Shown here piece by piece: positions 1-7,212 of a stretch of 39,584 nt of DNA. Position 1 is the stretch's first letter. The number at the start of each line of letters is the position of its first letter. Under the pieces are notes generated by a model that was not told where the DNA came from, ran no database searches, and saw nothing but the letters and a program-made list of their open reading frames with translations. The stretch lies in NCBI GenBank assembly GCA_024653675.1, contig JANLIB010000094.1, positions 1 through 39,584 on the forward strand, given 5' to 3'. Both the position numbers and the translations under genes were made by a program. This DNA is from Gallionella sp. (GTDB taxonomy: Bacteria; Pseudomonadota; Gammaproteobacteria; Burkholderiales; Gallionellaceae).

Positions 1-14
1 CCCTAAGCCGGACG

Positions 15-144
15 AGCCGGAACCAAAATACGTAGGGTGGATAAAGCGCGCAGCGCGTATCCACCAATCCGCCGAGGCAATCCATTGGTGGAAACGCTAC
101 GCTTTTTCTACCCTACATTAACCTGATTTAGATTTGCTTGGAAA
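15..144. repeat. Left copy of a 130-bp dispersed direct repeat (REP-like)
   Basis: This copy matches 39455-39584 at a constant offset of 39440 with three mismatches (positions 45, 101 and 109). It has internal dyad symmetry: GTAGGGTGGAT near its left side pairs with ATCCACC at 59-65, and the complementary ACCCTAC lies at 110-116. It also contains a GCGCGCAGCGCG core. This resembles the widespread REP-like family that begins GTAGGGTGGAT. No reading frame lies in it. The family assignment is from memory; the repeat itself is read directly. Confidence 0.9.
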
Positions 145-242
145 ACCGCGCCGGCGCTTGATCTACGATATATTCTTGTCACAAATTGCAAAGACTTAAC
201 TGGTTAGAGATTAACCGAATGCCATGAGGGTAGGGGGAAGAA

Positions 243-1085
243 ATGGAACGCATCAAGCAGGCCATCGAAAAAGTCAAAAACCAGCATTCAAGCGGAGCCA
301 GCCCGCTTGCCCAGCCACATCAGGATCATCAGGGCACAACTTTTCCGCCGAGCTCTGCCCATGCTCACGATGAGTTAGAGGACGTCAGCTACAAACACAC
401 GCGTGCGGTCAAGCTGCAGGCGGAGCATCTGGAAAAGAATCGCATTGTCGCATTCAGCAAAAACGACCCAAAGAGCATGATTTTCGATGTCCTGCGCACC
501 CATGTATTGCAAAAGATGGAAGAGAATGGCTGGCGCACCCTTGCCATCACCTCGCCAACCCCGGAGGCTGGAAAGACCGTGGTCGCCATCAATCTGGCCA
601 TGAGCATTGCCCAGCAAACCAACAAGAGCGCCATGCTGGTGGACTTTGACCTGCGTCGCCCAAAGATAGGCGCTTACCTGGGAATCCCTATGGAGAAGTC
701 ACTGAATGACCTGCTGGATGGGAAGGCTGAACTGCCGGACGTGCTCGTCAATCCGGATATGCCGAGACTGGTGGTGCTACCAACCAGGAACCCGGTGAAG
801 AACTCATCGGAAACCCTTTCTTCAAAAAAGATCGCAGATCTGATCAAGGATCTGCGCGAGCGCTACGAATCGCGTATTGTCATCTTTGACCTGCCCCCCA
901 TGCTCGTTACCGATGATGCCATTGCCCTGTTGCCCCAGATCGATTGCGTCCTCATGGTGGTGGCCAACGGGATGTCCACCAAGCGTGAACTCGAGGACAG
1001 CCTAAGCCACCTGCCGGCAGCCAAGCTTATAGGAACAATACTCAACAAGGCAGAAAGTGAGCCGGTGGGGTATTACTACTACTGA
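243..1085 (+). CDS. CpsD/CapB-family tyrosine autokinase (XrtA-associated type)
   Basis: This is the cytoplasmic ATPase half of a bacterial tyrosine kinase (BY-kinase), which with a Wzc/chain-length partner controls polysaccharide polymerisation and export. Visible features are a polar N-terminus of about 70 residues, the RT motif near residue 85, a Walker A of the form SPTPEAGKT at 104-112, Walker A' (MLVDFDLRRP) at 131-140 and Walker B (IVIFDLPP) at 212-219. The C-terminus is the short Tyr cluster GYYYY. At 280 aa it fits stand-alone kinases rather than fused Wzc. AGGGGGAAG lies just before the ATG, supporting the start. No partner gene is in the window; it probably ends an operon entering from the left. 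It resembles the XrtA-associated autokinase family, but that subfamily label is inference. Confidence 0.93.
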   Translation: MERIKQAIEKVKNQHSSGASPLAQPHQDHQGTTFPPSSAHAHDELEDVSYKHTRAVKLQAEHLEKNRIVAFSKNDPKSMIFDVLRTHVLQKMEENGWRTLAITSPTPEAGKTVVAINLAMSIAQQTNKSAMLVDFDLRRPKIGAYLGIPMEKSLNDLLDGKAELPDVLVNPDMPRLVVLPTRNPVKNSSETLSSKKIADLIKDLRERYESRIVIFDLPPMLVTDDAIALLPQIDCVLMVVANGMSTKRELEDSLSHLPAAKLIGTILNKAESEPVGYYYY

Positions 1086-1587
1086 TTGTTTTGCTGAAGC
1101 ATAGGAACGATAAGTCATATTTCAGAAGGCACGGCTCCTTCTCCCGCAGGCGGGACTGCGGAAGGGTCGCTGCGTAGCAGCGGGGAACCCACCGGCGTAC
1201 TCCTTGCGGGTGTAAGGTTGGGATGGGGGTTGGTAAAAATGGAGTGATGTCAGAAATCAAGGTAAACCGAGTGAAAAGCTCCGCAGATCAAGTTTTCCTG
1301 ATACCCCTCGCTCTTGGCAAGAAAGATCTATATAGCCAAAACACTCGGCCAGCTTTTTTGGTGGGATATGCGGGCCGCGCGCGATAAGCTGCTTGCTCCT
1401 TTGCGGCGCAAGCAGCCTGACTGAACCTTGTGTTTATCGCAACGCAACATCGGTATTCCCCTTTGTGCAGACTGCAAAACCACCCGCAAGGTGCTCACCC
1501 CTGCGGCGTTTGTGTGTTCATTTCTCCTACGAAAAGCGTTGTGAATATTTGTTATATTTTTTGCGGCTTGTTTTTGTCCGTTGCTTG
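1086..1587. other. Intergenic stretch without a recognised gene
   Basis: About 500 bases between the kinase and the BrnT module. At 1136-1234 there is a degenerate arm of the palindromic repeat seen intact at 23182 and 26122 (CTTCTCCCGCAGGCGGGA, then GGTTGGGATGGGGG after an interruption). A perfect 9-bp stem (GCTGCTTGC, 1388-1396, with GCAAGCAGC, 1408-1416) has no T-run and is not a convincing terminator. The short reading frames here match nothing I recognise. Confidence 0.6.
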
Positions 1588-1848
1588 CTAAGCGGCTACC
1601 CGCTTACGTGCCATCCGCTTTGAGCGTTCGGTTAGATTTGGCAAGCTCTTGGAAAGCTCGGCAAGGGAAAGCAGTGCGTTATTGACGGCTTCTTCTGTTG
1701 GGAAGAGACGCGCCACCTCCGGTGAGAGGCGTACCAAATTCGTGCCTTTCGCGACGCGAGCAAAATACTTCCCGCGTACCCCCTTGCCTTGAAGGGTTGC
1801 CGGGGAGAAAGTTCTGTCGAGCGGATCAATGTCAGCGGTTTTCTTCAT
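1588..1848 (-). CDS. Small partner protein of the BrnT toxin (putative antitoxin)
   Basis: An 86-aa protein whose ATG overlaps the end of the brnT-like gene by 17 bases, so the two are translationally linked. AAAGGAAAATTT directly precedes the start. The middle reads RGKYFARVAKGTNLVRLSPE, followed by FPTEEAVNNALLSL. I associate this pattern with small proteins commonly found beside BrnT toxins. It is not the classical BrnA (DUF4415) sequence. The C-terminus is basic (RSKRMARKR), compatible with DNA binding. The antitoxin role is inferred from position only. Confidence 0.65.
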   Translation of the reverse strand: MKKTADIDPLDRTFSPATLQGKGVRGKYFARVAKGTNLVRLSPEVARLFPTEEAVNNALLSLAELSKSLPNLTERSKRMARKRVAA

Positions 1849-2110
1849 AAATTTTCCTTTCTTCGCGCGTCACCCGACGCGCACTGATGATGCGGATACC
1901 ACGATCCGACTCCACATGCGAGACCACCAGCATTCTGTGCCGATCCGACATGCCGAAAGTCAAGAAGCGCGCCTCGCCGGATGAATGTTCGCCGTCCGGG
2001 TACGTCACTGCAAACGAGTCCATAAAAACACTTGCGCCCTCGGCAAACGAGACCTTGTGCTTAGCCAAGTTCGATGCCGCCTTCCGATTATCCCAGTCAA
2101 ACTCAAACAC
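1832..2110 (-). CDS. brnT: BrnT-family toxin
   Basis: Ribonuclease-type toxin of a type II toxin-antitoxin system (PF04365), 92 aa, the usual length. The family signature is clear: FEFDWDNRKAASNLAKHKVS at the start, FAEGASVF, then GEARFLTFGMSDRHRMLVV, and IRIISARRVTREERKIYEE at the end. The start is GTG, preceded by GGAG about nine bases upstream. It is the first gene of a two-gene minus-strand unit with the overlapping 86-aa partner. In typical brnTA the toxin also comes first. It lies in an accessory patch between the kinase and the polymerase gene and has no evident link to polysaccharide synthesis. Confidence 0.88.
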   Translation of the reverse strand: MFEFDWDNRKAASNLAKHKVSFAEGASVFMDSFAVTYPDGEHSSGEARFLTFGMSDRHRMLVVSHVESDRGIRIISARRVTREERKIYEENR

Positions 2111-2431
2111 GATGTGAATCTCCGGAAGACCTACTACAGAAAGTGCTGCGGAATCTTTTTTATGTGCGGTTTGTTCTTATCTGCGGACTGTTAAGCCGGT
2201 GCGCCACATAAAAACCTGGCTGGCATTCCCCTACCAGCGGTTCAGTATAGCTTGTTTCACCTGCTTGTAGTTTATCCAGCTTCACTGGTGTCCGGTTAAA
2301 TTGAGTATAGACAGCGTGAAGCCCAGTATTGATGCTGGTTACAGAGCAATATTTTGGTGCCGATTTGAAATCAGTTTTCTCACATTCAGGTTCGAGTAAC
2401 TTCCAGAGATCAATTTCTCTGGAGGTGGGCT
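2111..2431. other. Intergenic stretch leading into an IS remnant
   Basis: No gene recognised. The right-hand part, from about 2288 (GTGTCCGGTTAAA), probably includes the left end and leader of the IS4-type element whose truncated transposase starts at 2432. The matching right end could not be found, so the boundary is a guess. Confidence 0.4.
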
Positions 2432-2710
2432 ATGAACCTGGGCAAGACGTTGTTCGCACAACTCATGGAGTTTGTGCCGTGGACCAGCTTTGCGCGAATC
2501 GTGGCACGCTATGGCGGCGATTCCGGTGTGCGCAACCTGAACTGCACCGAGCAATTTCGCGCCATGGCCTTCGCGCAGCTGACTTACCGCGAGAGTCTGC
2601 GCGACATCGAAATCTGTTTGCTGTCCAACCAGCAGAAGCTGTACGGCATGGGCTTTCGCCAGCCAGTCAAACGCTCGACGCTGGCCGACGCCAACGAGGC
2701 GCGCGCTTGA
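2432..2710 (+). pseudogene. Truncated IS4-family transposase (DUF4372 N-terminal domain only)
   Basis: The 92 residues match the beginning of IS4-type transposases carrying the DUF4372 N-terminal domain: MNLGKTLFAQLMEFVPWTSF, VARYGGDSGVRNL, EQFRAMAFAQLTYRESLRDI and RSTLADANEAR. A full-length protein would be about 370-390 aa with a DDE catalytic domain, all of which is missing; the frame ends in a stop directly after the conserved ADANE motif. A good GGAGGT sits before the ATG. The element is a dead remnant broken on its right side, next to the PIN toxin gene. Confidence 0.85.
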
Positions 2711-2796
2711 GCCTGTCCTGATGAACTGGTCGAATGGCTCGCAATGACGCGGATGGTGGGTGGATTGCCCCAGCAACCGCATCAAAGCTTATTGCA

Positions 2797-3207
2797 TCAA
2801 AGGGCTTCAGCGCAAAACACGGTCGGGGTGACGATCCGGGTACGGCTGAAGTGACCACGCTGTAACAACCCGGCGCGATGATCGCCGGTCACCAGGTAGT
2901 CGGCCTCGCCGACGAGAGCCATCGCCAACAGGAACGCATCGCAAGGATCGACGGCCTCTATGTCAGTGGTCAACTGCTCCAACACCAGCGCGCGTTGCAA
3001 GTTATTCACCATCGCACCAACACGGTGCGGCTGGAGAATCGCTTTGAATTTCTCATAACGGCTGTCTCGGCGCAGCTCATCAAACTGGGTCATAGATGTC
3101 ACGATCTCAAATCGCGCAGTTCGCCAAGCCCGGTAAATGGTATCTGGATGGCCATGGGGCGAGATCAACGCACTGAGCAGGACATTGGTGTCGAGAACGA
3201 CACGCAT
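2797..3207 (-). CDS. PIN-domain toxin (putative TA system toxin, PIN family)
   Basis: A 136-aa PIN-domain ribonuclease of the putative toxin component family (TIGR00305-like). The first acidic residue is in MRVVLDTNVLLSALISP, a conserved Glu in QFDELRRDSRY, and the distal acidic pair in DPCDAFLLAMALVGEADYLV followed by TGD. These are the expected Mg-binding carboxylates. Its ATG overlaps the TGA of the upstream ribbon-helix-helix gene (TGATG arrangement), the typical layout of an antitoxin-toxin operon. The end reads IVTPTVFCAEAL, normal for the family. Confidence 0.9.
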   Translation of the reverse strand: MRVVLDTNVLLSALISPHGHPDTIYRAWRTARFEIVTSMTQFDELRRDSRYEKFKAILQPHRVGAMVNNLQRALVLEQLTTDIEAVDPCDAFLLAMALVGEADYLVTGDHRAGLLQRGHFSRTRIVTPTVFCAEAL

Positions 3208-3446
3208 CAGTGTTCACGGGCCCACAGCACCGCCTCGGCGACGATCGCAGTCAGGTCGGCCTCGCTCACATTGACGTTGGCGGCTTTGGCTTGCTCGGCC
3301 GACAACTCAAGAATGTGCGCCCGCACCGCTTCCTCAATAAAGCGCGACAGGTCACCCTTGCGACCACCCCCTTGGCCGGCAAGGTACATACGCACGGACT
3401 GATCGGTGTTTGGCGACACCGCAATATTCCAGCGAATTGAATTCAT
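3207..3446 (-). CDS. Ribbon-helix-helix-type antitoxin partner of the PIN toxin
   Basis: A small protein (79 aa from the chosen start) directly upstream of, and overlapping, the PIN toxin. The N-terminus MNSIRWNIAVSPNTDQSVRM followed by KGDLSRFIEEAVRAHILE looks like a beta-strand plus two-helix RHH DNA-binding fold, expected to bind its own promoter. A longer frame begins at 3485, but GGAG six bases before the ATG at 3446 favours the shorter start. Function is inferred from fold pattern and partner. Confidence 0.75.
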   Translation of the reverse strand: MNSIRWNIAVSPNTDQSVRMYLAGQGGGRKGDLSRFIEEAVRAHILELSAEQAKAANVNVSEADLTAIVAEAVLWAREH

Positions 3447-3591
3447 GATGATCTCCATGTTTGTGTGTAGGTGTTTATACGCCATTTGTAAGATGAGCGT
3501 AAGGTATGTGAACTTTCGGCATCATGGAGCCATTTCGTTTCCGGCATTAAGGAGCCAGTATGTTTGTCCAGAATTTTATTTGATTGGTGTT

Positions 3592-5085
3592 TCAGTTAAT
3601 GCTGGAATGCTGTTTTCTTATCATCTGCGCGTAGGCCACCCCCAGCCCTGCGACTGACCAGTACATAATCGGAATAAATGTAATGCTGCTTACCGTAGAT
3701 ATGACTATTACAATAGCCAATAGCGTGGCCAGCAATACTCGGCCAAGCAAGTATTCTTCACTGTTTCTGTCAGGAATCAAGCGCATTGCCCGGTATATGC
3801 CCAAGAGTGTCAACGCAAAGAAGCCTACAAACATTCCAAGGCCAACGAGGCCTCTTTCCAGGGCTACTACCAGATAGGTGTTGACAACATCGATGATGCC
3901 CTGACCCTGGCGCATGGACTCCATCTCAGGTGTGTCCAGATAGTTGATGGAACCAAACCATGGGTTGCGCTGGATCACGATCATAGAGTTTGTGATCAGT
4001 TTTTCACGATAGTCAATATTCTCTTTTTCCGTAGATCCGACAAATGGCAATAAATTAACTACAGTCTCACTTCCTGGGAGGAGAGTAATCAAAGGGAAGG
4101 CCAGCAATGCCACAAGCGCCAAGCTCATCAGGCGGCGGGTGCCACTGCGGCCAGTAGCAATGAAAATAATCATCAATGCGACCGCACCTACCCAGGGGCC
4201 ACGCGACAATGGAGCAACAAGGCCGGCAGCCAGCAACACCATGCCAAGCCATCGGATGAGATTTCGTTGAATGAAGCGTTGCAGAAACAAGTAAAAGCCG
4301 ATTCCTACGACCATCAGAAAACCTAATGCAATGGGTTGGCCCGCTGAGGCGATAGCCCTAAGCATTCCTTCACGTAAAAGAAAACTTTGTGCCCCATTTG
4401 CTAGCCCAAGTGTACCAAGCAAAGGTTCGTAAAGCAGCCAGTGCCGGAAGAATTCAAAAACAGCGAACAGCGCAAGTAGCATATCTGCCAGCACAAGACT
4501 CAGCAGGGCATCTCGAAATGCTTGCAGATTCTTCAAAGTGCGGCTAACTACAAAGTAGGGTAATAATATATCGGTAAATATATAGAAGGCTTGGCGTAAG
4601 GCTCCTGTTACGCCAGTTTCACGCAAGTAGAGCATGATGGCGAGCAAAAGATAGGCAGCTAATGCATTGTCAGACCCTGCGCGTCCGAACGGAGGGCTAT
4701 CGCCATGTCGTCGTATGGCAAAAAATGCGGGAAGCAGGACAAACAGCGCTAGTATTCTGGCGTGGGATATTTCGAATAAATTGCTGATAAACCCTATCCC
4801 CGGTATCTGGATAGCTGCCATTGGAAGAACAAACAGGACGAAAAAGAACAGTGAGGATGAGTTTGTTTCATGGCGGTTCGCATGGATTAGAAGCAGTATG
4901 GCGACCAATGCATACGCCCAGAAGTTCGGCGCCAGAAAGGCGACGAGTGTTAAAACGAGCCAAAGATTTCGTCTTCGTGTAAAATTCTGCGCTTCTGTTA
5001 TTGAGCATGCCGAGCGATGCGCAATAGCAAAGACAGTTGTTGCAAGGACAATAATAACGATTAATTCTCGGAGATGTTCGAGCAT
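3592..5085 (-). CDS. O-antigen ligase/polymerase family membrane protein (Wzy-like)
   Basis: A 497-aa polytopic inner-membrane protein with about 10-12 hydrophobic segments and the Wzy_C/O-antigen ligase signature: PLSRGPWVGAVALMIIF in the middle, then a large periplasmic loop ending DVVNTYLVVALERGLVGLGM. Such proteins polymerise lipid-linked repeat units in the periplasm (Wzy) or ligate polymer to an acceptor (WaaL). With a Wzx flippase at the other end of the locus, Wzy is the more likely role. It is divergent from the sulfotransferase with only 40 bases between, so both promoters must share that gap or lie in coding sequence. Wzy versus ligase cannot be settled from sequence alone. Confidence 0.85.
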   Translation of the reverse strand: MLEHLRELIVIIVLATTVFAIAHRSACSITEAQNFTRRRNLWLVLTLVAFLAPNFWAYALVAILLLIHANRHETNSSSLFFFVLFVLPMAAIQIPGIGFISNLFEISHARILALFVLLPAFFAIRRHGDSPPFGRAGSDNALAAYLLLAIMLYLRETGVTGALRQAFYIFTDILLPYFVVSRTLKNLQAFRDALLSLVLADMLLALFAVFEFFRHWLLYEPLLGTLGLANGAQSFLLREGMLRAIASAGQPIALGFLMVVGIGFYLFLQRFIQRNLIRWLGMVLLAAGLVAPLSRGPWVGAVALMIIFIATGRSGTRRLMSLALVALLAFPLITLLPGSETVVNLLPFVGSTEKENIDYREKLITNSMIVIQRNPWFGSINYLDTPEMESMRQGQGIIDVVNTYLVVALERGLVGLGMFVGFFALTLLGIYRAMRLIPDRNSEEYLLGRVLLATLLAIVIVISTVSSITFIPIMYWSVAGLGVAYAQMIRKQHSSIN

Positions 5086-5125
5086 ATCATGCGTAAAGAT
5101 AAGTTCTTTGTTGAGGGCTAAATAA

Positions 5126-6070
5126 ATGACCGATATTATAAATAATCAGCCTGTATTTTTAGTTGCATCAGTTAGAACGGGTAGTACCCTTCTGCGGTTA
5201 ATGTTGGATTCTCACCCGAATATTGTGAATCCAGGTGAATGTGATTTTTTATTTGATCAAGTATCTGATGATGGGACACCACCAGATGTTGACCGCTATC
5301 GGGAATGGCTTAAGTTCGATAGAATTTTTCTGGGCAAGAAACTTGATGTAGATCCAACAATGAATTATGCAGGCCTGATGGATTCTTTTGTAAATCAAAT
5401 GCAACAGCATGATTCTGTTATTGTGATGAATGTTCACCGTCACTTTTTTCGCATACCAAAAATATTTCCCCGTGCAAAATATATTCATTTAATCCGCGAT
5501 GGCCGTGACGTTGCCCGATCTTGCATTGGTATGGGATGGGTTGGCAATGTTTATTATGGCATTGACACATGGCGTGATGCAGAAACCGCATGGGAAAAAT
5601 TAAAGGATACTTTACACCCATCGCAATATATGGAAATAAAGTATGAGGATTTGCTAGAAGATGTTGAACTTGGTTTGGGGCAAATATGCCAGTTTTTAGG
5701 TGTTGCATATTCGGAAAGCATGATGGATTATGCGTCTAAATCTACATATTCCTTGCCAGACAAAAGGCTTAGCTATCAATGGAAAACCAAATACAACAGA
5801 CGTGAATTATCATTAGTAGAAAGCAAAGTTGGGGACATGCTTTTAAGCCGTGGGTATGAATTAAGCGGAGTGTTTGCATACGGGCCGAGTTTGATTGAAA
5901 AAGCAGAACTATATGTTCAAAATAAATGGTTTCGTATTAGGCGCCAAGTATCGGCCTATGGTTTTTCATTGTTTCTTCAGTACTATTTGGCGAGAAAACT
6001 TGGTATTTCCCAATGGGAAAGGGCGCTAAAAGCAAAAATAAACGCTGCAAATGCCAAGATGCTCAAATAA
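5126..6070 (+). CDS. PAPS-dependent sulfotransferase family protein
   Basis: A 314-aa cytoplasmic sulfotransferase (Sulfotransfer_3-like) expected to transfer sulfate from PAPS to a sugar. The 5'-phosphosulfate loop is SVRTGSTLLRLMLDSHPN at residues 15-32 and the 3'-phosphate motif is HLIRDGRDVARS at 121-132. The usual GDKTP-type segment with a catalytic Lys is replaced by MNVHRHF near 101-107, so activity or substrate may differ. Codon use is markedly AT-rich compared with neighbours, suggesting separate acquisition. GAGGG precedes the ATG. The IS1595-type insertion begins two bases after its stop; because the target duplication contains the stop codon, the protein is intact. Confidence 0.85.
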   Translation: MTDIINNQPVFLVASVRTGSTLLRLMLDSHPNIVNPGECDFLFDQVSDDGTPPDVDRYREWLKFDRIFLGKKLDVDPTMNYAGLMDSFVNQMQQHDSVIVMNVHRHFFRIPKIFPRAKYIHLIRDGRDVARSCIGMGWVGNVYYGIDTWRDAETAWEKLKDTLHPSQYMEIKYEDLLEDVELGLGQICQFLGVAYSESMMDYASKSTYSLPDKRLSYQWKTKYNRRELSLVESKVGDMLLSRGYELSGVFAYGPSLIEKAELYVQNKWFRIRRQVSAYGFSLFLQYYLARKLGISQWERALKAKINAANAKMLK

Positions 6071-6072
6071 AC
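6065..6072. repeat. Left target-site duplication of the IS (8 bp)
   Basis: AAATAAAC immediately left of the IS end, identical to 7184-7191. It contains the last Lys codon and the TAA stop of the sulfotransferase. Eight bases is the usual duplication length for the IS1595 family. Confidence 0.93.
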
Positions 6073-7183
6073 CGTGCTTATCGGGTTGTCACACCCACCC
6101 ACTAGGGGTAGTATGTTGAGCCTAATCGTCAATACGGAGCGAACATGATTATCGACGTACTTGAACGAGAAGAGCTCCCGTTCCCCCATTCGCTGCAGGA
6201 GTTTCAGCGCCTGTTCCCAGACGAAGCTGCGTGCGCAAAGTATCTTGAGCGTGCCAGATGGAGAGATGGCTTCGTCTGCCCGCACTGCGCGTCGGCTGAT
6301 GAGCCACGGTACGTTTCTACGCGCCTTAAGGTACTTCGCTGCCGTCATTGTCGCCGCGACACCAGTCTCACTGCGGGCACGGTCATGGAACGCACGCACA
6401 CGCCGCTTTCGGTCTGGTTTTGGGGTGCTTACCTGGTTGCCAGCCAGACGCCCGGCATGTCGGCTGTCCAGTTCCGGCGCCAACTCGGTTTGCCGTGCTA
6501 CGAAACCGCTTTCCAAATTCTTCACAAGCTGCGTGTCGGCATGGTGCGGCCAGATCAAGACAGGATCGGCGGCAAGCCGGAAATCATCGTCGAAGCCGAC
6601 GAAACCTGGATTGGCGGCCACACGCGGGGTAAAGGACGCGGTGTCCACGATATGGTGCTCGTGGCCTGCGCCGTCGAAGTCAGGCAACGCAAGCGTACCG
6701 GTAGCCTCAACAAGCGAAAAACCGGGCGGTACGCCGGGCGCGTCCGACTCGCGGTGGTGCCAGACCGGAGCACAAAGTCGCTGGTCGGCTTCATCGAAAG
6801 CGCCGTGGTGCCGGGTACCTCCGTTATCACCGACGATTGGAGCGGCTACTCGAAGCTGGGCGAGCGCGGCTTCTGCCACACCGCCGTCGCGGAGCGGGGC
6901 GACATGGAAGTCGCGGATACCTTTTTGCCCATCATTCATCTCGTGTTCTCCAATCTCAAAACCTGGCTGCGCGGCACCCATCATGGTGTCAGCCCTCAAC
7001 ATCTGCAGGCGTACCTCAACGAGTTCACCTTCCGTTTCAACCGCCGCTTCTACCCCTTCAACGCCTTCCGCTCCCTGCTCGGCATCGCGGGCGATGTCTC
7101 CGCTCCGACCTATGCGCAGTTCTATGCGAAAAAATCATGAGCTACTACATCTAGTAGGTGGGTGTGACAACCCGATAAGCACG
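6073..7183 (+). mobile_element. Intact IS1595-family insertion sequence
   Basis: The 1111-bp element is bounded by 32-bp inverted repeats at 6073-6104 and 7152-7183 with one mismatch (6100 versus 7156). The outer bases are CGTGCTTATCGGGTTGTCAC at the left, and the complement is present at the right. It carries a single full-length transposase and is flanked by the exact 8-bp duplication AAATAAAC. Near-perfect ends, intact transposase and unmutated duplication point to a recent insertion. It landed between the convergent sulfotransferase and beta-helix lipoprotein genes, whose coding ends would otherwise be only about 22 bases apart. Confidence 0.95.
6145..7140 (+). CDS. IS1595-family transposase
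   Basis: A 331-aa DDE/N-type transposase. An N-terminal zinc ribbon (CPHC ... CRHC, about residues 48-72) binds DNA. The catalytic core shows EADETWIGG for the first Asp and SVITDDWSGY for the second, and the end has LQAYLNEFTFRFNRR, as usual in IS1595 members. Length is normal for the family. Two other long frames overlap it (6161-7189 on the same strand and 5983-7002 on the opposite one) but are GC-driven shadows without family motifs. The gene lies wholly inside the inverted repeats. Confidence 0.95.
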   Translation: MIIDVLEREELPFPHSLQEFQRLFPDEAACAKYLERARWRDGFVCPHCASADEPRYVSTRLKVLRCRHCRRDTSLTAGTVMERTHTPLSVWFWGAYLVASQTPGMSAVQFRRQLGLPCYETAFQILHKLRVGMVRPDQDRIGGKPEIIVEADETWIGGHTRGKGRGVHDMVLVACAVEVRQRKRTGSLNKRKTGRYAGRVRLAVVPDRSTKSLVGFIESAVVPGTSVITDDWSGYSKLGERGFCHTAVAERGDMEVADTFLPIIHLVFSNLKTWLRGTHHGVSPQHLQAYLNEFTFRFNRRFYPFNAFRSLLGIAGDVSAPTYAQFYAKKS

Positions 7184-7191
7184 AAATAAAC
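7184..7191. repeat. Right target-site duplication of the IS (8 bp)
   Basis: AAATAAAC immediately right of the IS end, identical to 6065-6072. It marks the position where the original sulfotransferase downstream sequence resumes. Confidence 0.93.
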
Positions 7192-7212
7192 TTTAAGCTT
7201 CCTCGTCAAGCA

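Noticed and set aside
1388-1416. Perfect 9-bp stem considered as a terminator
   Set aside because: No T-run follows the stem and it lies 300 bases past the kinase stop; left as part of the intergenic description.
5983-7002. 339-aa minus-strand frame opposite the IS transposase
   Set aside because: It runs across the IS boundary into the sulfotransferase, has no family motifs, and the opposite strand clearly encodes an IS1595 transposase.
6161-7189. 342-aa plus-strand frame overlapping the transposase
   Set aside because: Frame-shifted shadow of a GC-rich gene, rich in Ser, Arg and Pro with no motifs; the 6145 frame has the zinc ribbon and DDE residues.
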